From Prochlorococcus sp. AG-363-P01 (GTDB lineage Bacteria; Cyanobacteriota; Cyanobacteriia; PCC-6307; Cyanobiaceae), in contig QCGC01000009.1 of the NCBI GenBank assembly GCA_003278225.1, forward strand, positions 1-48,984: a stretch of DNA of 48,984 nucleotides. The letters run 5' to 3'. Position 1 is the first letter of the stretch, and every line of letters starts with the position of its first letter. Positions 17,879-26,401 of the stretch are shown in pieces. Position numbers and translations under genes: made by a program. The notes beneath the pieces are model-generated. The model was not told where the DNA came from and did no database searches. It saw only the letters and a list, made by a program, of their open reading frames with translations.

Positions 17879-18231
17879 AAAGGCAAATAAAACATTCATA
17901 TGTTAAATTTGAAATTATATTCTTTATTATTTACATAACTCTTTTATATGTATTAGAAACCGAGATAAATTGCCTTTTATATTTTAGCAATTCATTGAAT
18001 CAAAGGATTAATAATCTAATATTCATTCTATATGCAAAAAAGCATTTCTTTTTAAATGGTTGCTATAAGGATTATAAAAATCATTCTCTATCACTTATAA
18101 ACCTATTATATTTCCAGAAATACAACTCGAATTAAAGCCTATAATAAAAATAGCATAATATTATTTCAATTCTATTTAATTCCTAGAAACCTTCTTATCT
18201 TATAAGAAGATCAATTTAATAATAGTTTCTT
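17870..18231. other. AT-rich gap without a gene
   Basis: Stops are frequent in all frames and I found no upstream remnant of the N-terminus that the following DegT-like gene lacks. It contains the hairpin at 18191-18209 described separately. Confidence 0.4.
18191..18209. repeat. 8-bp inverted repeat in 5' leader
   Basis: Arms CTTCTTAT and ATAAGAAG with a CTT loop lie 22 bp before the start at 18232. It could be a leader hairpin of the downstream operon, but the arms are AT-rich and weak. Confidence 0.4.
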
Positions 18232-19086
18232 ATGGGTATTTTAGTTGCCTCAAGAGGCTTGGAATCTTTAAAGTATTGGGCTAATCAGAAAGATATTGAA
18301 AGAGTAGTACTTTCAGATAATTGTTGTGAGGAACTTATAGAATGGGCAATTAAGAATATAAAAGATGTGTTATTTATCGATATAGATGAAGCTACAAAGG
18401 GAATGGATGTTAAGCAGCTTCAGGATGTAGTTAAAGGCAATAAGCTAGGTACGAAGTTGTTAGTTTTATGGGTTTGGCCTTATGGGTCTCAACCAAGCAC
18501 TGAAAGTTTAATTCGTGTCGCTAACTCTGGTGAATGTACACTTTTAGAAGATAAGTGCCTTGCAAGACCATTATTGCCCCAAGAAGATAACCTTAATGAA
18601 CATATATCTAATGCTCAACTTTATAGCACGGGATATTCAAAATATTGTGACCTTCTACATGGTGGTTGGCTTTTTGACTCCAATTGTTCTGATAGATTGC
18701 TAGATGATATTTTATTAGATGATTATTTCAGGTCTGTAGAGATTAGACGAACGAAGGTAGATATTCATAAGAAATATACTAACAACAAGCTCGATAGAAT
18801 AACTGATCAAATCAGAATAAATGATTGGAAGGCCACTACATGGAGATACTGTTTTGAGATTCAAAAGCCTAAATTATTTTCAACTATAATAAAAAAATAT
18901 AATGGTTTCTCAAGCAACCATTATGATGGTAATAAGTATTCAAGTCAATTCTATTTGCCAATTACTAGAAAACACAAAAAACATGTTTTTAACCTTTTTA
19001 ATGACCTGAGAGCTAATCAGAATTATATTGATATAATAGAAAAAGCATCAGAGGAGTATTTAAATGTATTGCATAATACCCTGTAG
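18232..19086 (+). CDS. Divergent, N-terminally short DegT-fold protein
   Basis: I recognise a diverged PLP aminotransferase fold. ASRGLESLKYW (residues 6-16) aligns with the GT-SAL helix, VLFIDIDEATKGMD with the 'pvfvDid..t.' strand, and LLEDKCLARP (~104-113) with 'VEDaaHalG', keeping Asp107. LYSTGYSKYCDLLHGGWLF (~130-148) aligns with the PLP-lysine loop; Lys137 is the candidate. About 40 N-terminal residues of a normal DegT are missing, and the C-terminal 130 residues look unrelated to the small domain. Function is unknown: an atypical aminotransferase, a dehydratase, or a sugar-binding partner. Its 3' end overlaps the CMP-sugar synthetase by 23 bp, implying coupled expression. Confidence in coding is high; in family, moderate. 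Confidence 0.6.
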   Translation: MGILVASRGLESLKYWANQKDIERVVLSDNCCEELIEWAIKNIKDVLFIDIDEATKGMDVKQLQDVVKGNKLGTKLLVLWVWPYGSQPSTESLIRVANSGECTLLEDKCLARPLLPQEDNLNEHISNAQLYSTGYSKYCDLLHGGWLFDSNCSDRLLDDILLDDYFRSVEIRRTKVDIHKKYTNNKLDRITDQIRINDWKATTWRYCFEIQKPKLFSTIIKKYNGFSSNHYDGNKYSSQFYLPITRKHKKHVFNLFNDLRANQNYIDIIEKASEEYLNVLHNTL

Positions 19087-19735
19087 ATCCGGAAGTAAGA
19101 GAGTACCCAATAAAGCATTATTATCAATCAATGGTGAGCCGATGTTGAAAACAGCAATTCAAAAAGTAAAAAAATTGAATTACATAAAAGAGGTATATGT
19201 AAGTACAGATGATCATCAATATGGTATTTTTGCTGAAGAGTTTGGAGCAACTTTCCTTTCTAGATCAATAGAGCTTAGTGATGATTATATAGGAGTTGAT
19301 GAGGCTCTAGGGCATGTTGTTAGGCAGCTATCTAGTTCAAATCTAATTACTTCAGAAGAATATATCCTTACTCTTTTCCCTTGTTCTCCTTTACTATCCT
19401 TTAAATCTTTAGCTGAATTTTGCAAGAATGTACTAGAGGGAGGTTTTAATTCGGGTCTGATTGTTAGCAAGTACCCACATCCTATACAAAGATCTCTAAG
19501 CAGGAACTCTGAAGGATTGATGAGGATTGATAATTCGAAGGCCTTTAATCAAAGAACACAAGACCTAGAAACAAAATACCATGATGCTGGTCAAGCTTAT
19601 ATAACTAAATCTTCTCTCCTAAAACAAGGTCTTTTAATTGATGATTTGCCATATGGCTACGTTGATAATGATGTTATCGATATTGATAATCAAAGTGATT
19701 TAGAATTTGCACGTTCACTGTTGGAAAAAGCATGA
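19064..19735 (+). CDS. CMP-nonulosonate (acylneuraminate) cytidylyltransferase
   Basis: Activates a sialic-like acid with CTP to CMP-sugar for transfer. N-terminal nucleotide loop PCRSGSKRVPNKAL (residues 5-18) matches the R-x-GSKR-x-P-x-K motif of NeuA/PseF/LegF, followed by VYVSTDDHQY near 46 and LFPCSPLLSFKSL near 106, where the usual 'lqPTsPlr' appears as FPCSPLL. Length 223 aa fits PseF/LegF. ATG at 19064 has a good GAGGAG at 19051-19056. It lies inside the module of the DegT-like and PIG-L genes rather than with the synthase. Which nonulosonate it uses is not determined. Confidence 0.8.
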   Translation: MYCIIPCRSGSKRVPNKALLSINGEPMLKTAIQKVKKLNYIKEVYVSTDDHQYGIFAEEFGATFLSRSIELSDDYIGVDEALGHVVRQLSSSNLITSEEYILTLFPCSPLLSFKSLAEFCKNVLEGGFNSGLIVSKYPHPIQRSLSRNSEGLMRIDNSKAFNQRTQDLETKYHDAGQAYITKSSLLKQGLLIDDLPYGYVDNDVIDIDNQSDLEFARSLLEKA

Positions 19736-20406
19736 GAAGGATTTTGGTTATAGCTGCACACCCTGATGATGAGTTACTTGGATGTGGAGCAACGATATCA
19801 AAGCATATAAAAGAAAAAGATGAAGTAGTTGTAGCAATAATGGCTACAGGGATTACCTCTAGGGGACAGTCCAACGAGGACGATCTAAATAAATTGCGCG
19901 AAGCGGCTGAAAAAGCATCTGCTTTTCTTGGAGTCAAGAAAATATTGTTTTTCAATGGGCCTGATAATATGATGGATTCTCAACCACTTTTACCTCTTAT
20001 CAAAGAAATAGAGCAGCTCATATTAGACCATAATCCAGAAATAATATATACTCATTTTTATGGGGATATAAATATTGATCATCAAATGATTAGTCAAGCA
20101 GTTCAAACAGCATCACGACCAATTCCTGGTTCTCAATTTATTGAAGTCAGATTATTTGAAATCTTAAGTAGTACAGAATGGGGAATGCATTTAGGAAAAG
20201 GTAATTTTGTTCCAAACTTATATATAGATATTAAAGGTCATATTGAGCAAAAACTTCAAGCTCTTCATTTTTATGAATCTGAAATGAGAGAATACCCTCA
20301 TCCTAGATCATATGAAGCATGCAAGTATCTTTCTTCAATAAGAGGTAGTCAATCAGGTGTTGATTTTGCTGAAGCTTTTATGATAATAAGAAAATTAGAA
20401 AAATAA
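19732..20406 (+). CDS. PIG-L/LmbE family N-deacetylase
   Basis: Zinc-dependent deacetylase of N-acetylated sugars. The zinc motif AHPDDE is at residues 9-14, and the distal ligand motif THFYGDINIDH ends with His117. Length 224 aa is standard. Its ATG overlaps the stop of the CMP-sugar synthetase by 4 nt (ATGA), so the two are made together. A natural inference is that it deacetylates a nucleotide sugar or a glycan precursor, exposing an amine for a later modification; the substrate is not shown by sequence. An 83-bp gap separates it from the DegT aminotransferase. Confidence 0.85.
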   Translation: MRRILVIAAHPDDELLGCGATISKHIKEKDEVVVAIMATGITSRGQSNEDDLNKLREAAEKASAFLGVKKILFFNGPDNMMDSQPLLPLIKEIEQLILDHNPEIIYTHFYGDINIDHQMISQAVQTASRPIPGSQFIEVRLFEILSSTEWGMHLGKGNFVPNLYIDIKGHIEQKLQALHFYESEMREYPHPRSYEACKYLSSIRGSQSGVDFAEAFMIIRKLEK

Positions 20407-20489
20407 TTATTCTTAATTAAGTTTAAATTCAATAGTGCCATCTAAACTGATCTATAGCATTTTTAACTAGATAATAAGATGCGGTTTCT

Positions 20490-21497
20490 ATGATAACAAA
20501 AAGCCAGATGGAAGTCGTTCCGCATAATCGTATTTGGCACAATGAATTAGAAATAAATAAGATATCTAAAATTGTGGCTTCTGGAGAATGGTCTGGGAGC
20601 ATCGAAGTTAAAAAGATGGAGAATAGATTTGCTGAAATTGCAGGAATTAAGTATGCCTCTGCAACTTCATCTGGAATTAGTGCATTAAGACTTGCACTTC
20701 AATCCTTACGGGTTGAACCAGGAGATCGAATTGCTTTACCTGCCTATTCATGTGTTGCATTAACAAATGCGATTCTGGCTACAGGAGGAGTGCCTATACC
20801 TATTGATATAGACGAAAACACGTTAAATATTTGTGCGTTAAAACTAAAAAAAGTAGATAACCTAAAAGCTGTCATTGTTGTGCATACTTTTGGATATCCA
20901 GTAGATTTCTCGGCGATAAGAGAATTAGGTATTCCTATAATTGAGGATTGCTCTCATGGATTTGGACAAGCCGAAATGGGATCACTCGGAGACATAATAT
21001 GCATTTCCCTATATGCAACAAAGCTTTTGGCTGCAGGCCAAGGAGGGATAATTATGACTAATGACACGAAAAAATATCAAATTATTCGTGATTCAAGTAA
21101 TTATGTAGATAAACAACCTTCTGCTTTAAGGCAAAGAGAAACAATGAGTTCCCTTGAAGCGGGTTTAGCTCAATGTAGTCTAGACCGATTAAAAGAATCA
21201 ATAATCAGAAGAAAAAATATTGCGTTGAAGTACAACGAGAGCCTTAATTACTCATGTAAAAATTCTGAGCGTATTTGGTACCGTTATGTAATCAGGGTAG
21301 ATAATAGTGAAGATATGATTAGGAACTTATATCAAAATAATATTATTGCCGCTAAACCAATTGAAAATTGGTGTAAAGGCAATTTTCCAATAGCAAATAA
21401 AGCCTATAAGGAAATTGTTTCTTTACCTATTTATCCAAACTTGACAAGCGAAGAACAAGATCATGTGATCCAGAAAGTTTTAAACTTTCTCAATTGA
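20490..21497 (+). CDS. DegT/DnrJ/EryC1 sugar aminotransferase
   Basis: PLP-dependent transaminase acting on a keto sugar nucleotide. Features in order: GEWSGSIEVKKME near 32-44, SSGISALRLAL near 60-70, LPAYSCVAL near 83, IEDCSHGFGQ near 151-160 (PLP-ring Asp), and SLYATKLLAAGQGG near 173-186 with Lys178 as PLP lysine. Length 335 aa is about 30-50 residues shorter than many family members, mostly in the C-terminal domain. It is distinct from the PseC-like enzyme at 9132, so the locus has two intact DegT enzymes plus one diverged. Product sugar unknown; the neighbouring methyltransferase suggests an N- or O-methylated amino sugar. Confidence 0.75.
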   Translation: MITKSQMEVVPHNRIWHNELEINKISKIVASGEWSGSIEVKKMENRFAEIAGIKYASATSSGISALRLALQSLRVEPGDRIALPAYSCVALTNAILATGGVPIPIDIDENTLNICALKLKKVDNLKAVIVVHTFGYPVDFSAIRELGIPIIEDCSHGFGQAEMGSLGDIICISLYATKLLAAGQGGIIMTNDTKKYQIIRDSSNYVDKQPSALRQRETMSSLEAGLAQCSLDRLKESIIRRKNIALKYNESLNYSCKNSERIWYRYVIRVDNSEDMIRNLYQNNIIAAKPIENWCKGNFPIANKAYKEIVSLPIYPNLTSEEQDHVIQKVLNFLN

Positions 21498-21534
21498 GAA
21501 GATGCTACAATAACAAAATTATTTAATATTTTTA

Positions 21535-22152
21535 ATGCAAGCTTTCATTGATATATCCGATTTTTATAACAAGCGTGTAGATCAATATGGTCATAACACA
21601 TTGGCTTGTGATTATGGAAATGCTAATTCGCAGATTAAGAAGTTTGAAGTTTTATCAAAGGTAATTGATTTAAATGGGTTATCTCTGCTTGATATAGGCT
21701 GTGGCTTCGCGGATTATTCAACATACTTAGAAACTAGGTTTAAAGATATAACCTATGAAGGCTATGATATATCAGAGAAAATGATTGAATCTGCTAGATT
21801 ATTAAAGCCAAAAACAATACTTAGCGTTAAAAATATAATTGATGATGATTCTAATGTGAGGGAAACTCATGATATTGTTACAGCGAATGGTATTTTTTAT
21901 TTGCTAGGTGCTGATGCACAATCATTAATGGTTAAGTTGGTTAAGGCAATGTATAAACGTGCTAAAATAGCAATAGCGTTTAATTCCTTGAGTTCCTGGA
22001 GTGATAAGGACGATTCGAATGAATTTAAAGCAGATCCTGTCGAAACAATCGAATGGTGTAAGAGAATTACACCATGGGTTACATTAAGGCATGATTATAT
22101 GCCTCATGATTTTACAGTTTACATGTATAAAGAACAATTCAAGCCTAATTAA
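21535..22152 (+). CDS. SAM-dependent methyltransferase (Methyltransf_25-like)
   Basis: Motif I is clear as LLDIGCGFADYSTYLE near residues 50-65, with an acidic residue at the end of the next strand (YEGYDIS) and a post-I TANGIFYLL near 120. Length 205 aa fits a small-molecule methyltransferase without extra domains. It is 37 bp after the DegT aminotransferase on the same strand, so N- or O-methylation of that amino sugar is a reasonable guess. A 31-nt inverted repeat follows it at 22194. Confidence 0.65.
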   Translation: MQAFIDISDFYNKRVDQYGHNTLACDYGNANSQIKKFEVLSKVIDLNGLSLLDIGCGFADYSTYLETRFKDITYEGYDISEKMIESARLLKPKTILSVKNIIDDDSNVRETHDIVTANGIFYLLGADAQSLMVKLVKAMYKRAKIAIAFNSLSSWSDKDDSNEFKADPVETIEWCKRITPWVTLRHDYMPHDFTVYMYKEQFKPN

Positions 22153-22193
22153 TAAAGAAAATAAACCCATCTGATTTTTATCCTAGAAGTAGG

Positions 22194-22224
22194 TATTGAG
22201 TTTTAAATATACTGAAACTCAATA
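22194..22224. terminator. 10-bp perfect inverted repeat, possible terminator
   Basis: Arms TATTGAGTTT and AAACTCAATA flank an 11-nt loop, 42 bp after the methyltransferase stop. A downstream T-run is absent on either strand, so it may be a weak terminator or a processing site. It separates the first part of the module from the WbqC-like and glycosyltransferase genes. Confidence 0.35.
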
Positions 22225-22342
22225 ATATTAACATTAGTAATTATCTGAGCTGCAGCATGCTAGATTTTAACAAAATAAAAATTTGCAAGGAGTCCAGATA
22301 TTATCTACTTAATTAACCTAGACTGAAAACATTTATAAGGAA

Positions 22343-22999
22343 ATGACTAAAATAGGGATCAACCAACCACATTACTTACCATGGCGACTGTACTACGAAA
22401 GAATAAGAGAAGTCGATCTACATGTAATTTTAGATCATGTCCAATTTGAGAAGAATAGCCTAGTTAATCGAAACAAATTATCTGCTATTGGAAAACAGCC
22501 CTTTTTTATAACATTGCCAATAGCGTCAAAAGGGAAGTTTGGAAATTTAGCTATAAATAATCTTGAAATATCTGAATCAGTCAATTGGCGGCGTAAACAT
22601 GTTAATTCTATAAGATCTAATTTAATGAAGACATGTAATTCATTGGGTACTATATCAAAGATAATAAAAGCAATAGAAGTAATTAGAGATAAGCCTGATT
22701 TCATATCTCTAGTAAAGGATATTGATAGTATAATACTTAAGCAGTTAAATATTTCTACGCCACTAGTTTATTCAAGTGATATGAATATAACAACCCAAAA
22801 AAGTGAAATGGTTTTAGAAATTTGTACTAAGCTAGGTGCCTCTAAATATCTAAGTGGTCCTGGGGGATCTGACTATCTGAATACTGATGAATTTAAAAGG
22901 AACAATATAGAGATAGAATATACTAGAAACTTATATGAAAGGCATTTAAGGACATCTAGAAGTATTGCCGAATATTTATCAGTATTAGTTGATTTATAA
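22343..22999 (+). CDS. WbqC-like family protein (paralog 2)
   Basis: WbqC-like family, molecular role unproven. Strong N-terminal match: IGINQPHYLPWRLYYERI at residues 3-20, VDLHVILDHVQFEKNS, and NRNKL. The middle motif is intact as YLSGPGGSDYL near 168-178. Unlike paralog 1 it stops soon after, at 218 aa, and lacks the C-terminal Y-Q...LSilDllf segment. The ATG at 22343 follows an AAGGAA element. The stop shares one base with the ATG of the next glycosyltransferase (TAATG), so the two are translationally coupled and may form a pair acting on the same sugar. Confidence 0.75.
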   Translation: MTKIGINQPHYLPWRLYYERIREVDLHVILDHVQFEKNSLVNRNKLSAIGKQPFFITLPIASKGKFGNLAINNLEISESVNWRRKHVNSIRSNLMKTCNSLGTISKIIKAIEVIRDKPDFISLVKDIDSIILKQLNISTPLVYSSDMNITTQKSEMVLEICTKLGASKYLSGPGGSDYLNTDEFKRNNIEIEYTRNLYERHLRTSRSIAEYLSVLVDL

Positions 23000-24054
23000 T
23001 GCTCATACTTATTATAGTACCTTCTATATCGCAAGGAGGCGCCGAACATCAAGCCCTTCTATTAAGTAAATTACTATCAACAACTCATGATGTAGTAGTT
23101 TTAACAAAATACAACAAGCATAATAGTATAAGCAATGGAATTATTAGAAGGATTGAAGACAATCTATCACTTTTAATAAGAATAATTCAAGTATTCATTA
23201 CCTCAAAAAAAGTAGCTTATGTGGTTTCATTCCTGCCACAAAGTCACTATTACTCTATTATAGCTAAACTGTTCTTTAGTACAAAATTGATTACCGCAAT
23301 CAGAAATGATCTAAGGTACTATCGTTCAGGACTAGAAGATATACATTCCTGGAGATTTAATATTTTAGATTATTTTACCGATATATATACTGTTCAAAAT
23401 GAAGATGTCGCAAGAACATTAAGGTGGAAAGGGACAAGAAAAAGAATTTCGATAATACCTAATATGCTTTCACTAGCAGGAGATCAAGAAAAAATAGTAA
23501 CTGTTAATAATAATAATCGACATGGAATTACAATTGTTCAGAGGCTCTCTTGGCAGAAGGATCCTCTTTATATGATTAAGTTGTGTCAGTTAATTAATTC
23601 AGAAATTCAAATAGATATTATTGGTAATGGAGAATATTATTCCTTAGTGAAAAACAAGTTAACTGATTATAGAAATATTAGCGTTCATGGATTATTAAGT
23701 GAAGATGAAGTTAGAAGGAAAATGAGTACTTCATTATTGGGCCTTTTAACATCTTTTTATGAAGGAATGCCAAATGTAATAACAGAGTACATTTTCAATG
23801 GATGTATACCATTATCAACATCAAATCATTATATTCATTCTATTCTCGATCATTTAAATTTAGATTTAAATTTAATCTTAACTGGTGTCGATATATATAG
23901 AGATGCCGCTACTATAAATAATATATATAGTAGCCTAAATCATGATTTAACTAGGAGAATAGAACTTCAAAGGAAGTTATTATCCAAACTAAAGAGTTTT
24001 CATGATCAGGAATTAATACATTCACAATGGGTTAGTTTGCTTGAGTCAGAATAA
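22999..24054 (+). CDS. Group 1 (GT4-like) glycosyltransferase
   Basis: GT-B enzyme for glycan assembly. N-terminal IVPSISQGGAEHQALLLS near residue 6 has the GGAE motif typical of GT4. The donor domain shows GITIVQRLSWQKDPLYMIKL near 175, IDIIGNGEYY near 210, and a GT4-like tail TSFYEGMPNVITEYIFNGCIPL near 250-273, with Glu residues at the usual 7-residue spacing. It starts in a TAATG junction with the WbqC-like gene. Its 3' end overlaps the convergent minus-strand gene at 24006 by 49 bp. Length 351 aa is normal. Confidence 0.75.
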   Translation: MLILIIVPSISQGGAEHQALLLSKLLSTTHDVVVLTKYNKHNSISNGIIRRIEDNLSLLIRIIQVFITSKKVAYVVSFLPQSHYYSIIAKLFFSTKLITAIRNDLRYYRSGLEDIHSWRFNILDYFTDIYTVQNEDVARTLRWKGTRKRISIIPNMLSLAGDQEKIVTVNNNNRHGITIVQRLSWQKDPLYMIKLCQLINSEIQIDIIGNGEYYSLVKNKLTDYRNISVHGLLSEDEVRRKMSTSLLGLLTSFYEGMPNVITEYIFNGCIPLSTSNHYIHSILDHLNLDLNLILTGVDIYRDAATINNIYSSLNHDLTRRIELQRKLLSKLKSFHDQELIHSQWVSLLESE

Positions 24055-24806
24055 CTCTTCCAAAGATTGCAAATATCTTCCTCTTTATAGTGATTAGACT
24101 TTGATTTAAAATAGTCCTTATATCTAGATTTGTTTAAAAAACACAATACTAATGATCGCAGTAAGACATGAGCGTTGATGACTAAAATCATAGGATTTTG
24201 TGTGAATGATTTTAATAATAACCTTATGTAACCTAATTTGTACCTAAAGGGACAGTCTATTAACTTCAATGACCTATGCAATACATACCCAAGGATTTGT
24301 TCTTTAGTAGGTTGATAACAGTGAGTTATACCAATTTCTTCCTTGCTAAGAGTATATGGATCATCTATTTTATCTGGAAATCGTTTGCTGATATTGCTAT
24401 AGGAAATCAAATGATTTGGAGGAATATAATGAACGCCATAAATTATACTATTAGTAATACAATCTAGGATAGGATAAATAACTCTTTTTCTTGAAGTTGA
24501 ATTAATTAACTTGTTAATGGTCCAATCTTCAATCCCCATATCAGCATCCAACTTAACTCTATAGTCTGCTTTTTTTATATTGAGCCATTCGTATAACTTT
24601 TGATGAGCTTCATAATTTGAATGGTTCACCAACAAGAGTATACTAATTTCACTTATATTTAACTTGTCAAAGGATACTATAAGAGATTCTATTAAGTTAG
24701 TGAGCTGAGGCTCTCCTGTGTACAATATACCAATTGATATTTTTTTACTAGTTCTGAGTAAACCCTTTTTTTTTGCGGACAATACCAACGTGTAATTGCT
24801 ATTCAT
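24006..24806 (-). CDS. Glycosyltransferase-like protein (possible GT2)
   Basis: Weak match to a GT-A glycosyltransferase: an N-terminal ISIGILYTGEPQLTNLIESL strand-helix unit near residue 23, then ILLLVNHSNY, and YRVKLDADMGIEDW near 90, which looks like the DxD metal site of GT2 enzymes. The C-terminal half (helical, KEEIGITHC, VLHRSLKL) is not recognised. The frame extends to a TTG at 24824; the ATG at 24806 is preferred and gives 266 aa. It converges with, and overlaps by 49 bp, the glycosyltransferase on the other strand. Acceptor unknown; alternative families are possible. Confidence 0.45.
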   Translation of the reverse strand: MNSNYTLVLSAKKKGLLRTSKKISIGILYTGEPQLTNLIESLIVSFDKLNISEISILLLVNHSNYEAHQKLYEWLNIKKADYRVKLDADMGIEDWTINKLINSTSRKRVIYPILDCITNSIIYGVHYIPPNHLISYSNISKRFPDKIDDPYTLSKEEIGITHCYQPTKEQILGYVLHRSLKLIDCPFRYKLGYIRLLLKSFTQNPMILVINAHVLLRSLVLCFLNKSRYKDYFKSKSNHYKEEDICNLWKSYSDSSKLTHCECINS

Positions 24807-25001
24807 TAATACTCTTTCTTCCAATAGTATTAACCTATTTTATTGTTTGATTGGCTTATTAACAGCATGATATATACTATTTTACAAAAAATATTCAATA
24901 AAATTTCGTTAAAAGATAAATTTCAACTTCCTAATTGCACTTAACAAAGTTGACAATTACAATTCTTTCACTTAAATTTAACTTCGATACGTAAATTACG
25001 T

Positions 25002-26126
25002 TTGATTACTTATATTCATTTGATACCTTCATTGCATGCAGGCGGAGGTGAGAACTTGTTAGCAAATACATGTGAAATTATTCCTGGCAATCATATTGTC
25101 ATTTGTTTCTCAAAGCCTGGTATATTATCTAAACGTATAATAGATAAAGGATCAATTGTATTTTACCCTTTCAGAAGATATATAGATCTAATCAGAACAC
25201 TTAAATTAATTATAGATTCTCTATATTCATCTAAGACTATATTTCAGGGTTGGATGTATTATGGAGACTTGGCGGCTATTTTACTAGAAATTATTACTTT
25301 TAGGAAATTGCGCTGTCGTTGTTATTTAATTACCACAGCTAATAATATTAACATGTCAATTGGGTCAAGAATAGCCAGACGAATTTGTGCTTTAGCAAGT
25401 CATATAAGTAACTTTCCAATCTTTGCAATCTCAGAATCTTGTCTACAATCTCATGTCGGGATTGGATATAATGCTAAAAGCTTATCAATTCTTACACCGC
25501 CCATTAATGCAAAGTCTGATATTTCCTTTTTAGAAATATTAGAGCGTAGGCGACTTCGTCGGCGCGCTGAACAGAGTATCAAGTTACTGATGGTTGCCAG
25601 ATTTGATCCTGTCAAGAATCATGCACTTGCCTTTAAGGCCTATGAATATTTTCAAGGGAGATTTCGTTTAGATCTTTATGGTAGTGGGATGAATAGAGCT
25701 AATGAACAATTAAAGATCCTTATAAATAGATGTATACCAACAGCAAGTTTAGATAATTTAGTCTTGAAAGGAGAAGTTTCTAACCTTATAAGCAAATTAA
25801 CAAATTATGATTTCATACTACTTACATCCTTAAACGAAGGCTTGCCATTGTCAATCATAGAGGCTTCACAAAATGCAGTTTTATCAATTGCCTCAAATGT
25901 AGGGGATGTAATTAAAGCTGCATCGGGAGAAGGACTTTTTTACCCGAGTGATAATATTAATATACTTATAGACAGAATAAATCAAGCAATAGAATTATCA
26001 GCTGAGGATGATAAAAAGAAATCCTCATCTCGATATTCAAAGATGTGTGATTTGATTTATAAGCGTAGTAATCAGGATTGGAGCAATCAAGTATATAAAG
26101 AACTTTTCATGTCCTTTAATGTATAA
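25002..26126 (+). CDS. Group 1 (GT4-like) glycosyltransferase
   Basis: GT-B enzyme. It opens with ITYIHLIPSLHAGGGENLL (residues 2-20), the GGGE loop of GT4. The donor domain has LLMVARFDPVKNHALAFKAYE near 195, LDLYGSGMNRANE near 223, VLKGEVSNL near 255 and a signature LTSLNEGLPLSIIEASQNAVLSIASNVG near 275-302, with both glutamates. The start is TTG; no nearby ATG is in frame and the conserved region begins at once, so TTG is credible. It stands alone between a 177-bp AT-rich gap and the tRNA region, as the last glycan-island gene on this strand. Confidence 0.8.
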   Translation: MITYIHLIPSLHAGGGENLLANTCEIIPGNHIVICFSKPGILSKRIIDKGSIVFYPFRRYIDLIRTLKLIIDSLYSSKTIFQGWMYYGDLAAILLEIITFRKLRCRCYLITTANNINMSIGSRIARRICALASHISNFPIFAISESCLQSHVGIGYNAKSLSILTPPINAKSDISFLEILERRRLRRRAEQSIKLLMVARFDPVKNHALAFKAYEYFQGRFRLDLYGSGMNRANEQLKILINRCIPTASLDNLVLKGEVSNLISKLTNYDFILLTSLNEGLPLSIIEASQNAVLSIASNVGDVIKAASGEGLFYPSDNINILIDRINQAIELSAEDDKKKSSSRYSKMCDLIYKRSNQDWSNQVYKELFMSFNV

Positions 26127-26170
26127 TTGATATTATAAAAATAATTATTTTCTCTATTATCAATTGTTTT

Positions 26171-26290
26171 TTACTCCCAGTCTAACTTAGTTGCTTCTTC
26201 CATAAATAAAATCTACTGATATCTAGCACTCCACTCCAAAGTCCCAAATAGGTAAAAAGCGTTCGCCTCAAAAGGAGATATAGCCTCCAT
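26171..26290 (-). pseudogene. Possible small broken ORF beside tRNA-Ala
   Basis: A minus-strand ATG frame at 26290 runs 25 codons to a TAG at 26213, then stays open for another 13 codons to TAA. The residues (for example FEANAFYLFGTLEW) look protein-like, and the stretch is less AT-rich than the island. It lies downstream of the tRNA on the same strand. It could be a relic of a core gene or chance; no homolog is recognised. Confidence 0.2.
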
Positions 26291-26328
26291 TTGCTCACAA
26301 ATCAAGGTTTAGAAGAATCTAATCAAAG

Positions 26329-26401
26329 TGGAGCCAAGCGGACTCGAACCGCTGACCCCCTGCATGCCATGCAGGTGCTCTACCAACTGAGCTATGGCCC
26401 C
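26329..26401 (-). tRNA. tRNA-Ala (anticodon GGC)
   Basis: Read on the minus strand the cloverleaf is complete. Acceptor GGGGCCA pairs with TGGCTCC, including the G3-U70 wobble that marks alanine tRNAs. The D arm GCTC/GAGC and anticodon stem CCTGC/GCAGG enclose the loop ATGGCAT, so the anticodon is GGC with the A32-U38 pair known for this isoacceptor. The T arm is AGCGG/CCGCT and the discriminator is A. CCA is not encoded. It sits between the glycan island and the UDP-sugar genes and could be an integration point, although no att-like repeat was found. Confidence 0.97.

Noticed and set aside
23908-23934. 9-bp inverted repeat inside the glycosyltransferase gene
   Set aside because: AT-rich arms with a 9-nt loop; likely chance.
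1-26126. Transposon or prophage as source of the island
   Set aside because: No transposase, integrase, terminal inverted repeats or phage structural gene is visible.
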